NCBI RefSeq assembly: GCF_949987535.1
Contig: NC_080080.1
Coordinates: 63,517,006-63,581,005 of the forward strand
Direction of reading: 5' to 3'
Source of the DNA: Balaenoptera acutorostrata
Lineage: Eukaryota > Chordata > Mammalia > Artiodactyla > Balaenopteridae
Length of the DNA stretch: 64,000 nt
The translations under genes and the position numbers were made by a program. The notes beneath the pieces are model-generated. The model was not told where the DNA came from. It searched no databases and was given only the letters and a program-made list of their open reading frames with translations. This document shows, one piece after another, positions 49,627 through 62,285 of the stretch. Each line of letters starts with the position of its first letter. Position 1 is the stretch's first letter.

Positions 49627-49772
49627 CAGGGGTCACCAAATCTATCCCATTGCCTACTTATATGTTACCTATAGCTGTTTCTGTGTTACAGTGGCAGCAC
49701 GGACCACAAGGTCTGCAAAGCTAAACATATTTACCATCTGGTCCTTTACAGAAAAAGTTTACCAATTGCTTT
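49627..49772 (-). mobile_element. non-autonomous hAT-type DNA transposon
   Basis: Begins CAGGGGTC, the terminal sequence of a common mammalian hAT-derived MER family. It contains the complement of its 'gtaaatatttta..' and 'ttttctgtaaaggacc' parts (TTTACCATCTGGTCCTTTAC). Sits inside the old L1. Internally shortened relative to the family as I know it; exact family not assigned. Confidence 0.6.
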
Positions 49773-50296
49773 TGTAGTTGCTCAGGCCAAAAAGTCCATA
49801 GCCATCTTTACTCTTTCTTTGCTTAATAATCTTTATACGCTCTATCAGCAAATCTTGTTGATCCTGCCATCAAAATCCTGTCTATCCAGAATATAGCCAC
49901 TGATCATCATCATTATTACCACCACCTTGAGTGAAGCCACCATCACTTGTTATCTGGATTATTGAAAGAGACTCCTAGCTGAGGGAGTGTTTCATATATA
50001 TAAAGCCTTAATATATAAATTAAGGAAGGCATGGATAAAAGAAAAATATTCAGAATTTGAGGTAAGATTATTTAAACAGGATTGGTGATTAGGAAATAAA
50101 GGAAAAAATTTTTCAGTGCTTTAATCTATGCACGGCTCAATCTATACCTCAGTCAAGTTCTTTGAAAATACCAAAGTGCTATTTAAATATAATCAAACTC
50201 AACTGATTAGGTTGGGGGTTGGTCTAGTAATGAAAATGAGTATTGGGTGTAAGATGACAAAATGCAACTGCTGCTTGACATCTGAACAGTTATATG

Positions 50297-50332
50297 AAAG
50301 AGAGAGAGAGACAGAGAGACAGAGAGAGACTT
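50297..50332 (+). repeat. (GA)n / GAGACA microsatellite
   Basis: Purine-rich GAGA and GACA units. Confidence 0.95.
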
Positions 50333-50819
50333 GGAAATGAGGGAATTTTACCCCACCCAAAGAGGCTATTCCTTTTTAACCAATTGCTGACAAGTAGGAA
50401 GTGGGCACAATGTCTCTAAACCTTAAAACTTTTCAGGATAATCTAGGAATCCTGATGTATATGTGAAATGTATCCACTTCTACATGTTGCCAAAAAGCCT
50501 TTTAAATGTAAAATTCTCTACAGTTCAACACTTGCAGAGCAAATTAAACATGACTACTAATTGGAATGGTTAATGGGCCTACAGTTTATGAACTCCGATG
50601 GGAGGTATCATTGTCACCATCACACTTATGTACATGTGTGATCTTAATACACAAGGATGGTGGCAAGAAAGAGTGACTCTGGAACTGTCCTGGCCCCAAA
50701 TCTCCTTACACCGAACTTACCAGATGGAGACTGCTGTTTCGTTATCAACAATGGAAAATGCAAGAAATGCAAATTTCCAGATCAACCAATAGAATCCTAG
50801 ATAATTCGTTAATCTAGGC

Positions 50820-51000
50820 AGCTAGTAATTGACTACTTATTGGGAGGGCTGCGCCGTATTGGGTACTGGGAATTCAACAGTCAGCAAGACTGACACGGAC
50901 TCTGCTTTACAGTTTAGGAAAGAGACAGGCAATTAACGCACTACCAAATAAATAGTGAATAATTGTAAATAAATTATGGCAAGTGTATATAAATTAATTA
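50820..51000. repeat. possible ancient LINE/SINE remnant
   Basis: 'ctgggaattcaacagtcagcaagactgacac' followed by 'ggcaattaacgcactaccaaataaata' matches the texture of an old L2/MIR3-type repeat. Confidence 0.4.
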
Positions 51001-52889
51001 GTGTGTAATACATTATCCATTACCCATATATAATGTATGTAACATGTTTTATAAAGCCACTTCCAAAAAAGTGTGCTACTTAAAAGTTTGCTTCTTTAGA
51101 AGTGTCCTTAGTCAATCATGTAAATTCCCAATTAAGTGTTGTTCCACAATGCAGACATCTGTAGCTCACCCACAGTAACCACAAGGTGTCTTCTGAAAAC
51201 GAGTGCTGAGTGAATATGCAAGTGAAATTTTGTAATAATATAGAAATTATCACTGGAATAATTCTTTTGGTTTAACATATTAATTCTTTCAGTATATAGT
51301 CTCTTGATAAATAAATGGATACTTGAGCCAAAAAATATCTTCCTCAGCTCAGTTTTGTGTCCTGAATCATGATATAAAATATTCTTAAAGCACGTTATAG
51401 AGTTCTCACCTGGAAAATCATTGCAGGATCTCCAAGGGAACTGGACCTAGTGAAGCAAAATTTCAGAGTTGGAGACCTTGAATGTGTGCTTACAAAGTGG
51501 TTCTGTGCTCTTCTGGTAAGAAATAATTGTCTACAGCTTATTTGGTGGAGTGTCATTCTGATTGCCGAGGACTTGGGGCCTCCCCTCTCTTACCCCAGCC
51601 CTACTCACCCCCCCCATACTCACACCACAGAAGAGGTTTAGGAAGAAGGGGGCATTTCTGGAAGTTAGTTTTCATTTATAAGCACTTACATCAGTATCCT
51701 TCCTCTCAGCTCTGGTATACTGTTGATCCAAGATGCGATAAAAATTAAAAATAGCATTCCATCAGGAAAATGTCTGGGCTGTCACAGACACTGGCTGCTA
51801 AGCGCTATGAGGGTTTGCTCTGTGCATTTGTGGAAGACAGAATTACAGGTGAGAGAGGTAAAGCAACTGTCCTGTATGTTGCTGTGCAAATAAGACAACA
51901 TCATTCATTCTGAGAGTGACAATTCCAGAAGGGAACATGTAGTCCGTGGTGACATGGATATGAATAGAGAGAACAGATGAGATTCATGGTCCTTATTCAG
52001 AAATCAAGGGAACTCTAAATGGCTTTATTAACTGAGATATAAGAAGTAACATGTACATAACTTTCTGAGAATCCAAAATTTGGGGGGGGAAAAAAGAAAA
52101 AAATTTAAAAGTAAGGCAATCCTTTTCCATAATAACATTGCATCTGTATTTAAAACACACATTTGATCTACAAGCCACTTAGTTCATGAGAATTTGATAT
52201 GACTCAACAGGAGCACACGCTACCTATCTGCCAACCCAATGTAAGATGCGTCCACAGAAGTAGGACAAATGGAGAATCATTTGTCATCGCTACTCTGTGC
52301 TGGCTGGGTCACGTCAATTCCAGGCACCTCACTGTCAGAACAGCACACACATGTTGGAACCCAAACAAGGACAAGAGCCTGGTGAAAGGCATTCTTTGCT
52401 CAGAGCCACACTGCTTGCAGATCCCAAGATGATCGAACTGGCACCATTCCTGTGTGTATGTGTAATGTAAGAGGTAGCATGGGGGGCGGAGAGGGACTTG
52501 ATTTTCCATTCCCTTCATGGCACAACTTCTTACCTTTTCCAAGATTTTCAGAAAGCAAATATCTTTGTGCCACCTTCCTTACGCTGGCCATACTCTGGTT
52601 GCAAGAGGTGGTGGTGTGTACAGGTATTTCACACAAAAGGGCTGGAGGCTTAGAAAGAGCTGGGTGACTGGGGGACAAAGGATTAAGGCATAGATGCTCA
52701 CAGGCTTCAAAGACTTGAAATACTATCATAATACAGAGTTTTCCTATGTGGTTGCCAAGGTTAGAAAGAGTTCAGGAAGCAAGATTTGATTCCATACGAA
52801 GAGATACTTTCTAATATTCAGCGATGTCCTCTGATAAAAATGCATGTGGAGTGGGCTCAAGAGCAGGAGATGAACTCATGGAAGGGAGT

Positions 52890-53145
52890 TTGTATTGTAC
52901 AGTCTTTCAAAGCATGGGCTTTGTTGTCATACAGAACTGCTTTCTCATCATTTTGATTTACTTGCTCTGGGACCTGGGGGAAGCTACTTACGCTCTCCAA
53001 ACTTCAAATTTCCTGTCTCTAAATGAGGAAAATTGTCCCCATCTCACGAGACTGTTGTGAAAGTTAGGCAAGATAGTGATTGAAGAGAATTTAGCACAGC
53101 TCTAGCAGGGCAGGGTGTACAGAATGGTAAGCGCTATTATTATTG
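52890..53145 (+). mobile_element. MIR SINE
   Basis: Core and tail in sense: GCTCTGGGACCTGGGGGAAG, 'gtctctaaatgaggaaaattg', 'acgagactgttgtgaaagtt', ending 'aagcgctattatta'. Confidence 0.8.
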
Positions 53146-54406
53146 GAAGATCAGGCACTGGAAGAGTGGTGGTGTCTGCGAACTAGAAAGATGCCTAAAG
53201 TGAGAGGTAATGAGAGGTGCACTTTTGATCACCTTATCTGGCAGCCTGAAGTTTGAGACACATCAAGCTTTAATCTCAACTTAGCAGGCAATCAGATAAA
53301 GTGAAAACAGACAAACCCCGAAGCAACAAACTAATCAGAAACAGAACTGTGTATAGATAACAAGGAACTTGCTTCCGGGCAACATAACATCAGACAGTGG
53401 AAGATAAAAATTAGAGAACATTTCAGAGGTTTCAAAACCTATTAATTCCCCTCCTTAAATCCCTCTTTAACATATGTTTTATCTATAAATTTTAAGACCA
53501 TTTGTTGATGGATTCTAGCAACAGTTCTCCTTTCCCGGGAAATTAATACCCACCAGCTATCATTTAATACTGTAGTTATATGCCAGGAAGACATTTTCAT
53601 GTGTGGTTAATTTTTTTCACCAACTCAGTGTTACAATCAGCTAAAAACTGACTTCTTGATTGTTAAACTATTTTGTGAGACACATGCAAACCCCATACCT
53701 TGCTGTTGCCCACTTAGAAGAATTCAAATGCCTTTCTGCCTACTTACTGCTTGCTGAAAACATGATCTCACTGGAATGCAGAGACAGATTTGGTAGAATG
53801 TTCATATTTAATGAAATTATGAAATGTGAATTTGATGCACTTTGTAGGGTAAAAAAGTATTGCGCCCTTAAGCAACATTCCTGGACTGTTTCAGTTTGGA
53901 GTATGTGATGTGAAATTTTAAGAGTCATGAAGTTTAGTCTAAACACACAACTTTGGGGGCATTCTTCCATATTTGTGTCAAAAAAATGCTTGGTACCTGA
54001 TTTTAGACTCTATGGGTAATGTAGACTGGAAGCATTCAAATCATACCCCTCCAAACCTCAGTCCATGATGTATCTTATGCCAAACATTTCTCTTGAATAT
54101 TTTAAGCTGTTAGTCTTTATCTTCCCTGCCTTCTTCCCATGCCATTCTTCAGAAATTCTCATAGACAATTAAACATCTCAAGTTCATAACCATTTAATGG
54201 CCATTGACTGACTATTCAATGGTTTTCAGATATACTAAATTCAGGACACCAGACCAGCCAGACTAGTCAACTTCGATTTTTCTGAAGTCCTTTGATTAGT
54301 TTCCAGAAAAACCTTATCCTGAGTGTGTCAGAAGACTAGGTGGACCTGGTGCTATCTAGGCCCCTGAAATAGATTTGGAGTCATGTTGATTTAAGTCTCA
54401 GCACTG

Positions 54407-54410
<4 letters not shown>

Positions 54411-54438
<28 letters not shown>
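54411..54438 (+). repeat. A homopolymer (about 27 nt)
   Basis: Uninterrupted A run. The preceding 60 bp (ATTTGGAGTCATGTTGATTTAAGTC-like) faintly resemble MIR, but no retroposon body is clear. Confidence 0.9.
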
Positions 54439-54739
54439 TTATTTTTAAAAGATACATGAAACTTTCTTGCAAAAATTCTTGAGTAGATTCCCAGACATAA
54501 AATCAAGCATCCATGCTGTCTCCATGACACTACCCTACCCCATTATGTAAAGTGGTCCATTCTGATTACCAAAGCATATTCCCAACCAAAATTCTTTGTA
54601 TTGAAAGAATGTTCCCTCCCACACACTACCTACTTTTTTCAACCTCTGTAGATGTGTACCCTGGATGATAAACCTTCCGCTACTTAATGACTACCAGAAA
54701 CCTGCCCTTTATTTTGTGTTCTCCAACTCAGGGAAACCC

Positions 54740-55500
54740 AATTGTCCTAGTCAAAAATGGAGGCATCTTCCTTGGCTTCTCCATCATATACATCCTCATG
54801 CCACTTCCTCATATAAATCACTTACTCCTACTGATTTGATCCCCAAATTCATTTTGTCACATCCCTATGACCTTAAATGTCATTGAGGCTTCAATTATCT
54901 CTCGTCCAGGCTCTTATAACAGTCTCTTGACTGTGCCATTACTTCTGCCTGTCTCCAATCCCTTTCTCAACCTGTAGCCAGAATGACCTTTCTGAAGGCA
55001 AATTAATTACACAACTGAAAACCTTCAACCACTTCCCTTAATCTTAGAATAAAACTCAAACAAGCTTCTGCTTGCCTTCCCAGCCTCATCAAACATCACT
55101 TTTTCTTTTATCCTCTACATCCAAGCCACACTGAATTTCACCTATGCCTTCAAGGTACCATGCACCTTCCCAGAACACCCTTCCCCACCTACCACATACT
55201 CCCTCTTTCCAACTCCTGCCTGTATGACTTTTATTTATTTTTCATATTTAATATTTGAAATCGTTTCCTTTTGGAAGCCTTCCCTGCGTCTCTACCCCCA
55301 GTCCAAGTCTGGGCCAGATATGCCCCATGTGATCCCAAAGCACCTGTATTTATTCTACTGTAGCACACAGCTCACTGCTTTGCCCACTTACTCATCCATT
55401 CACAGTACTTCCTATCAAGAAATGTCTTTTTGCTCCCTGCTGAATCCCTCAGCACAATGCCAGGCACATGAATAAATACTGTGGAATGAGTGATTGAATA
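54740..55500 (+). mobile_element. L2 LINE 3' region
   Basis: Pyrimidine-rich L2-like text: 'ctcgtccaggctcttataacagtctcttgactg', 'cagaatgacctttctgaaggcaaat', 'gcctcatcaaacatcac', 'ggaagccttccctgcgtctc', ending with 'aatgccaggcacatgaataaatactgtggaatga', the L2 3'-terminal motif. Confidence 0.7.
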
Positions 55501-56699
55501 TTGAGTGACCCCTGCCCACCAGAGCACCATAGCCACGTGTTCTTTACATGGAATGCCCAGCAAAGGTTAAAAGACTTCATTCAGTTGTTCCACAGATTTT
55601 TACTGAGTGTTCTCTGTGGGATAGATATGCTGCTAGGTTCTATAAATAGTCAGCAGGAATATAATAAAATTTTCTATACCATTGCATATGGTCAAATATT
55701 ATTTGCCACCAAAAAAGCAGTGTTGAATACTAGGAAATACGGTCGATATATATGTAGCCTATGCGTGATTCAAAGCTCTTCCTTCTACCAACTAATGGTG
55801 AGGTTCTGAATCACATCATGTTAATGTTTTTACATTTGCACATCTTAAGAGCCTGTACTCAAAACAATCACAAACAAAATGTCCTTACCTTCAGCTGGCT
55901 CCATAAGTGGAGAGCTAAACATTCATATATAAGCAATACTAAGTAAGTAATACTACGCAACATGCACCTTGGCAGAAAATTCATACAAAATGTGCCCAGT
56001 CTCCATTTGAAGCCAAGACACTTAAAAGGTTCTACATGTAGGAGAACAGGAATGTGGAGTTCCAAATGTGCTGGAGAAATGCCTTCCTGTCAGCAATCTT
56101 TCTCAGTTCCCTGCTGGCTGGCAGTGTTCTCAGGAGGCTTTCTAGTGGTCATAAAAGCATTCATTGAAAAAATTTAGGTTAGACACATCAAATTTCTCAT
56201 GTTTATAAGAAGAAAATTGAGTTATCCTTCCCAAATGAGAGGAAATGTGCCATCTGGTACAGTATATGGTTTCATTTAAAAAAACGATAAGGATAGACAT
56301 CACAAGTGTTTTGTCAACTATGAATAAAAAAAAAAAAAAAAGAGTCTTTTACATTATCTACATTCTCTTACACACAAAGCCCAAATAAACAAAATCCAAA
56401 TTTTTCCTTATTCTCAAGACATAAATTACTGTAGGCAAATACTTTATTGGCTATTTCTGAAGACAGATTAATCTATTCTCCATTCATTCATTTGAGTCAT
56501 GCTTTCTGCAACTTTACTACCTGCTGTGACTTGGTAACTAGTATTTTTCTCTTTTCCAGAAAAGTATAGGAGACTTATTCCCTTAGCTCTGCAAATAATA
56601 TTTGCAGGCACCAAACAAATGAAATAGGCCATATTATCAATATAGCTATTTTGCCTTCTTGAAATTACATTACACATTTTTTTTTCAGTTTTAAGTTGT

Positions 56700-57260
56700 T
56701 CAGTTCATATCTATCATTATCTTCACACTGTCCCCTACCTGTCTTTCCACCATTCTCTACCATCTATGAAGATGGCTATCACGTGTTCTCATGAACTACT
56801 TCCATTAACTGTTCATACCTGCCACTGTGGTAGGTGTAGGTGTCCAGCTCCTCCTTACCTTTGACTAAAAGAATGGCTCTGCTGATTCAGTGGTTGCCAC
56901 CTCTTGGGTCACCTTCACAGCCAATTTAAACTCCATCAATTGATAGTGCCATCTTTCTCATATGCACCTCTGACCCTGCTCTAAAACAACCATGGCCTCC
57001 CTAATTGCTCTTGTATTAAATGATCCTCAGTCTTTTCTCAAAATCCTTGAAAACATGGCTAATGTGTTATGCTTTTTCCCTCCTGGAGATTTTGTTCATT
57101 CATTGCTTTACCTACTATAACATCCAATCCTACCCTTTCCTGAGCATCTATCTCAAATACCCTTCCTCTAAGCAGCCTTTCATGATTTTGCCAGCTAGAG
57201 ATTACCTCTTCTTTCTTTGATTTCTCCATGGTATTTTGGTCTGTACTCTTTTATTACATC
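56700..57260 (+). mobile_element. old LINE-derived pyrimidine-rich fragment
   Basis: 'tgaaaacatggctaatgtgttatgc', 'ctaagcagcctttcatgattttgcc' and the CT-rich texture resemble L2 or L1M 3' regions. Family not resolved. Confidence 0.4.
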
Positions 57261-58039
57261 AGTCTTACACAGCAGTGTCTTATACTGAATTATGTGTCTA
57301 AGGTTTTGTTGGGGTTTTTTTCCTGCTTGTTTTTCCTGTTTTGTTTACAGTTTAAATACAAAGATTTCTGTTATCTTTGGATCTCATCCTCTTACAGAAG
57401 GACTTCAAATTTTTTTTAAATTAATTAATTCAGTTGCCTTAAATTCAAGAAATATCTTACAAATTTTACTTCATGTGTGAGTCTTGTAATTTCATTCTTT
57501 TAGGGAATGATTCTTATTCTAAGAAACTAGTGTGGTCTGCGGTTTAGAGTCATGGTTTATGTTGCCCTTAGGAAGAATGAAAAACAGCTGGTGTCCAAGG
57601 AGCTATGGAAATTTGTCAATAAACTAATTGTAGAACAGAAGCCAAGAGTTTGACTTGCATATCTTAAGCACTATCTATATTATTATTTTTTGAAAGGATA
57701 CAGTGTTTGGAAAATTAAATACTTCTAAGTACGAGTTTTTTACTAAAATCATGGCCAATATACCCAAAGAAGATATTATACACTAAAATATGAATGTCAA
57801 CACTCTAGTGTTCAAATCGTGCCCACTTAATTTACTCAAGCATACACTAACATAACCAAGTACTTAAAGAGGATAAAATCATCTAATTTTAAGCAGCTTT
57901 TTTTTTTTAGAATTTTGAAAAACTTCTTTTGCATTTTAGGTGCACAGGATAAAATGTTATTATAAATGATGAGTGAACTTTAAATATAAATAATAATATC
58001 AAAATTGATTCAAGTTATAAACATGTAACAATTCATAGG

Positions 58040-58462
58040 GATTTCAAATTCACCAAATAATGGTTGATTACTGTCTATACACAAGAAATTTCACAAAAAA
58101 ATAGTTATACAAAGGTGAATAAACATAGACTGAGCAGCCTGAAAGCTTAAAATTAGGAAGATTGCAAGAAATATACAAATAACTATAAATTGAGTCTGAT
58201 TTTAATAAGAGCAGTGTGATAAACATAATAGGTTACGGTGGTTCAAAAGAAGGAGAAATCAAATATGGCTGTGAATGTAAGAAATATCAATGAAGGACAC
58301 AACATTCTTACATAAAACTTGAAGGGTAGGATTATAAATATTGGAATAAGTTAAGGAGGAGACATTAGAAGGTGAGGAAATGGCATGGGAAAAGGCTCAG
58401 AGAGTAAAGTTGTGAATGAAGGGGATTGCAAATCAGGCTGGTGCAATTAGAAACAGCCCTGA
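58040..58462. repeat. possible ancient interspersed repeat
   Basis: 'aaaaatagttatacaaaggtgaataaa' to 'ggcatgggaaaaggctcagagagtaaag' resembles the old L2/MIR3-type repeat seen at 765-1160 and 12010-12330. Confidence 0.35.
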
Positions 58463-58737
58463 TACCAAGGGGGAAAGGGGTGGGGTGGGAGGAATTGGGA
58501 GACTGGGATTGATACATATATATTATTGATACTATGTATAAAGTAGACAACTGATGGGAACATACCGTATAGCACAGGGAACTCTACCTAATGCACTGTG
58601 GTGACCTAAATGGGAGGGAAGTCCAAAAGGGAGGGGTTATCTGTATGTGTATGGCTGATTCATTTTGTTGTGCAGTAGAGGCTAACACAACATTGTAAAG
58701 CAACCGTACTCCAATAAAAATTAATTTTTTAAAAAAA
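58463..58737 (+). mobile_element. 5'-truncated L1 3' end
   Basis: Cetartiodactyl L1 3' UTR in plus sense ('atagcacagggaactctac', CACAACATTGTAAAGCAACC, then AATAAAAATTAATTTTTTAAAAAAA). Flanked by TAGAAACAGCCCTGA (58448-58462) and TAGAAAGAGCCCTGA (58738-58752), a 15-bp target duplication with one change. It is antisense to PI15 in intron 2. Confidence 0.92.
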
Positions 58738-59159
58738 TAGAAAGAGCCCTGAGCTGAAGACCATCTTCTATGAGGCTCCCATGGCGATATCACCCACTGA
58801 TGGGGACAGTTTGAACACAGGGCTGGTAGCCATACTGAGGTAAGTGTCCTAAGTTTTGAGGTCCATATTTGAGGTTAGGAATTGGACTCACTTTCGAATT
58901 GTTCACAATCCAAAGCAATGTTAAACAAATTAAAATAAAAGTAACAGTCTTCAACTGAGATCTATATTTTTCACCTGGCCTGGAGGTTAAACTCACTGAC
59001 ATTCCTGCTCTGACCTGATAGATTTTATTTCTCTCAAAGTTTCTCTGAGTCTGCATGAGGGATCCAATGAATTATTTCAGTTGGTCAATTTACTCACAGA
59101 GACTTAGGATTTCACTAAATTGAGCACATTTTTCTAACTGAATTAATCTGTTCCTCTCC

Positions 59160-59490
59160 CCCCACCTCAGGGAGTTTGCCCACTCTCTTCCCTCTGTCTG
59201 GAATGGTCTTCCCTCATCTATCAGTGTGGCTTACTCCCTTACCTTCCTCCAGGACATCTCAGGGAGCCCTCCCCTGACCACACTATCAAATGTCCCAGCC
59301 TCAACCTGCTTTTTCTTCATAACCTTATCACCTTCCAACATACTATGTAATTTATTTATCTTGTTTATTGCCTGATTGCCCACCCAGGAGGCCAAGGATT
59401 GTCTATTTTATTCATGAATTTATAATGGGTTCTTAGAATAGTACCTAACATATAGTAAGTGCTCAATAAATATTAAGTGAATAGATACAT
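59160..59490 (+). mobile_element. L2 LINE 3' end
   Basis: Clear L2 text: TCTGGAATGGTCTTCCCTC, CTTCCTCCAGGACATCTCAG, 'agccctcccctgaccacactatc', 'ttatttatcttgtttattgcc', and the end 'catatagtaagtgctcaataaatatt'. Confidence 0.88.
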
Positions 59491-59869
59491 GTGTGATGAA
59501 GTATATGCAGTATTTACATGATAATTTGAGACAATGTTACTTTATAGAGCTTAATATTCTGACTACTGTTTCTCATTAACTTTACTAAGTGAAGAAGGAT
59601 TTATAAAGCATTTACTATATAACAAGCACTGTTCCTGTTTCTTACAAAATAAATCATTATGTAGTAGCTCCCATATTTGAAAAGCAAATAATAAGAAAGG
59701 AATGACAAATAGAATATGAAAACTATATGGTTTCAGCTGGCATTGCAAAGAAGGAAACAGAAATGTCCTGACATCTCCAGCAGTTTCCCCCAATGTAGTA
59801 TTTGCTCGATCTAGCAAATGAAGAGATGCTCCCCAAGACAAGCATAGGTTTTGAAATTACACAGACCTT

Positions 59870-60062
59870 AATTCTAATTCCAATGATACCGTTCATTATC
59901 CAAACCACCTTCACCTAGTCATTAACTTCTCTGTGTCTAAGTGATTTCATTGGTAAATTGAGGATCGAAATCTTAACCTCACAGGGAGACTGTGAGCTAT
60001 CAAATGAGATCATCTATGGAAACAATTAGCCAAGTCCTTGGCACATAGAAACAATTTAATAA
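59870..60062 (+). mobile_element. MIR SINE
   Basis: Sense MIR: TTAACTTCTCTGTGTCTAAG, 'ttggtaaattgaggatcg', 'cttggcacatagaaacaatttaataaatgc'. Confidence 0.8.
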
Positions 60063-60234
60063 ATGCATGTGGAATGAATTAATTCTTGATCAGTGGGGAA
60101 AACTATAACTAGAAAAATGTGGCTTTTTAAAATATATTTCTACTGCGTTGTACCCCACATATTATTCATGATGATCCCTCTTCCATCAATATTATTGAAA
60201 TAATAAATTGCATTATATATTGATTGGTTATCAT

Positions 60235-60375
60235 ATAAATTATTGTTCACATTTCACAGAGAAGGAAGTTGAGTCTAATGCATATTAAGTAACTTGCACA
60301 AGGCCACAAAGTATGCAGCAGAGTTAGGATTTCACCCCACATGAAGTCCTCTCCAAAGCCGGTTCATTTGCCTTG
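60235..60375 (-). mobile_element. MIR SINE fragment, antisense
   Basis: CATATTAAGTAACTTGCACA followed by AGGCCACAAAGTATGCAGCAG, the complement of the MIR core. Confidence 0.75.
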
Positions 60376-60649
60376 ATCCTCACCTTAGTCTGCATAGCTA
60401 TGTGATTGCCGCCAGGAAGTATTCCCTAAACCTGCAGTCTGGATAGCATACCTTTTTGAGCTCACATAGAATCGTATGCATATTTCTCTCATAATGCATG
60501 ATGTTTGAAAACATGTTTGTTCCTCTCCTTTCTATACCTGGGCATCACCTTCTAGAAACACCTGCTCAATGTGAGTAATTGTTCCTATTTTTAGATCTTG
60601 AACAGGTTTTCACTGGGCACTTTCACAATAAGCTCACAGAAACCCATAA

Positions 60650-60895
60650 AAACTAACATTTATTGAACACTATTGCTCTGTAGGCTCTGGTCTAATTGTT
60701 CTACTCCTTAACTCCATACATTCCTCATAACAACCCCATATGGCAGATACCACCTTTATCCTCATATTAGAGATGATGAAAATAAAACACAATTAAGTAA
60801 TGAATTCACTCAGCTTATATTCCAGGACTGGGGTTTGAACCCAAACATTTAGATTCCAGACTCCATATTCTTAATCATGAGACTATATTGCCCCT
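60650..60895 (-). mobile_element. MIR SINE, antisense, near complete
   Basis: From TAACATTTATTGAACACTA through CATAACAACCCCATATGGCAG to GGACTGGGGTTTGAACCCAA and ATGAGACTATATTGCC, covering nearly the whole MIR in complement. Confidence 0.88.
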
Positions 60896-61976
60896 CATAC
60901 ACCAGGACTGATGACATCTTCTTTTCCACTTTCATTTAAAAATCCTAGAAAAATGCACTTTCATAGAGTCTAAATTGTACTTCTATGAACCATGACTCTT
61001 ACTTTGGCAAGTCTTTATTTTTCTTGTGACACTGTTATCTACAATTAGCCAAACTTTAAAAGCTTATTTAAATAAAATAGATAAATTTAGAATCTGACAG
61101 AAATCCTCAAATTTTAGGTCAGCACTTACAGAGAGTTGTTAATGGTACTGCCATACCCACCCCAACTTAGAAATACCATACTGGTGGTCTTCATTGCCTT
61201 AAACAGGCTCCAAGCTGTGCTCTTGGAAGGTGCTGGAAGTTAAACCATAACGTATAAATTCAAAACCCAAAACAAAGAAACTTTAAAAAGACATCTATCC
61301 TTTTAATACCAACTTTTTAAGAAAACTTTCCAAGTAAAATGATTTAGACACAGAGAGCCTATTTTTTATTTTTAAGAGAGAGCAAAGAATGTGTTCATGG
61401 CAAGTTGGAACAGTGTGCAAATGTGCTGACTTCACTGTTATCTGAACGACAAAACATTAAATCACAAGGAGGAAAAAGTCAGCATGTTCTCTGAGAATAC
61501 AAATAGATTAGTGTCAGGAAGAGCTTTGTCCAAGAAAGGGAAGAGACACCTACCAAGAGAATAATTCATGCACATGAAACCTATAATTTAAAAAAATTAT
61601 TTTCAAAAAATATTTTAGCTGATAAATATGACTATTAGATAAACAAAGCACAGAAAAAGTTCCATGTGAATTTTTTTTTAAAGTGGACCTTCCAAATGTG
61701 ATCAGTCATCACACCCCACTCTTTACCTCTTTCTTATATAAGACCTGATTCATTAATGGTTATGGAACTCACACAAAAAAATTAGATCCCTTTCCTCCCT
61801 TTTAATTATATGATGGAACAGTACTTAAGTTTACCAGACACTTAAGAACATTCCCTAAGTTAAAAAGTGTAAAAAAACCCCATATCCCTTAACATATGAA
61901 TTCTTTAGATTCTCCTAATGTACAATTTAAGTAAAGCGTCCTCACCCAGAATTCAAAGAAAACAAGGTTGTCTTAC

Positions 61977-62249
61977 CATATATTCCATGTTTGCTGCTGG
62001 TGGGAACACTTTGCCCCGAACTTGGTTATGATAATCAAGAATGGCGATCATGTCATTCTGCGAAATGTAGCGCTTCCGCCTGGCTTTGGGGATGTCCGCA
62101 GAATCTAGCTGTGCTTTTAGAGCTGCTTCAATATCAGTGAAATTATTGGTTGGCGGGGATGAGTCAGTGGAATTGAGTAAGACGGCGGCACTTGCTTCAC
62201 AGAGAAGGGAGAGCAGGAGTGCACTGCTGATGGCAGAGATTGCTATCAT
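61977..62249 (-). CDS. PI15: PI15 coding exon 2: signal peptide, propeptide, start of CAP domain
   Basis: Encodes residues 1-91 of 258. The start is the ATG at 62249-62247, with A at -3. An in-frame GTG upstream (62276) is not used, because mammalian PI15 begins MIAIS. Residues 1 to about 21 form a hydrophobic signal peptide. Residues 22-60 are a short propeptide with N-glycosylation sequons at N26 (NST) and N36 (NFT), ending in the basic site RRKR (57-60), where a furin-type protease is expected to release the mature chain starting YISQND. Residues 74-78 (HNQVR) are the CAP HNxxR signature. The donor GTAAGA at 61976-61971 follows a complete codon (phase 0). The exon also holds 36 nt of 5' UTR; its acceptor after 62286 has a long pyrimidine tract. 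The product is secreted. Confidence 0.96.
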
Positions 62250-62285
62250 TTTGAGAGGTGGAGAGAGAGAGGCCACAGAGTTTGC

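Larger units (their letters stand above)
48980..49985 (+). mobile_element. old L1 (L1ME/L1MC-type) 3' region
   Basis: Follows the known pattern of this family's pyrimidine-rich 3' UTR: 'cttgctcctcctggacccacttcc', 'aattccagactgatttatccatct', 'ttgctcaggccaaaaagtcc', 'aagccaccatcacttgttatctggattattg'. Interrupted by a CT/GTCT repeat (49293-49352) and a hAT-type element (49627-49772). An open frame (48946-49377) here is repeat-derived. Confidence 0.7.
42666..61976 (-). other. PI15 intron 2 (19.3 kb)
   Basis: Donor GTAAGA (61976) and acceptor CACAG (42666). It contains the L1 3' piece 43115-43986, an old L1 at 48980-49985 with a nested hAT element, L2 pieces, several MIR copies and simple repeats listed separately. 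The stretches 43990-48980, 51000-52890, 53150-54740, 55500-56700, 57260-58040 and 60900-61970 are AT-rich single-copy DNA in which I recognise no gene or young repeat. Confidence 0.9.

Noticed and set aside
62247..62276. In-frame GTG-initiated N-terminal extension of PI15 (9 residues before MIAIS)
   Set aside because: GTG starts are not expected here; the ATG at 62249 has good context and matches the known PI15 N-terminus.
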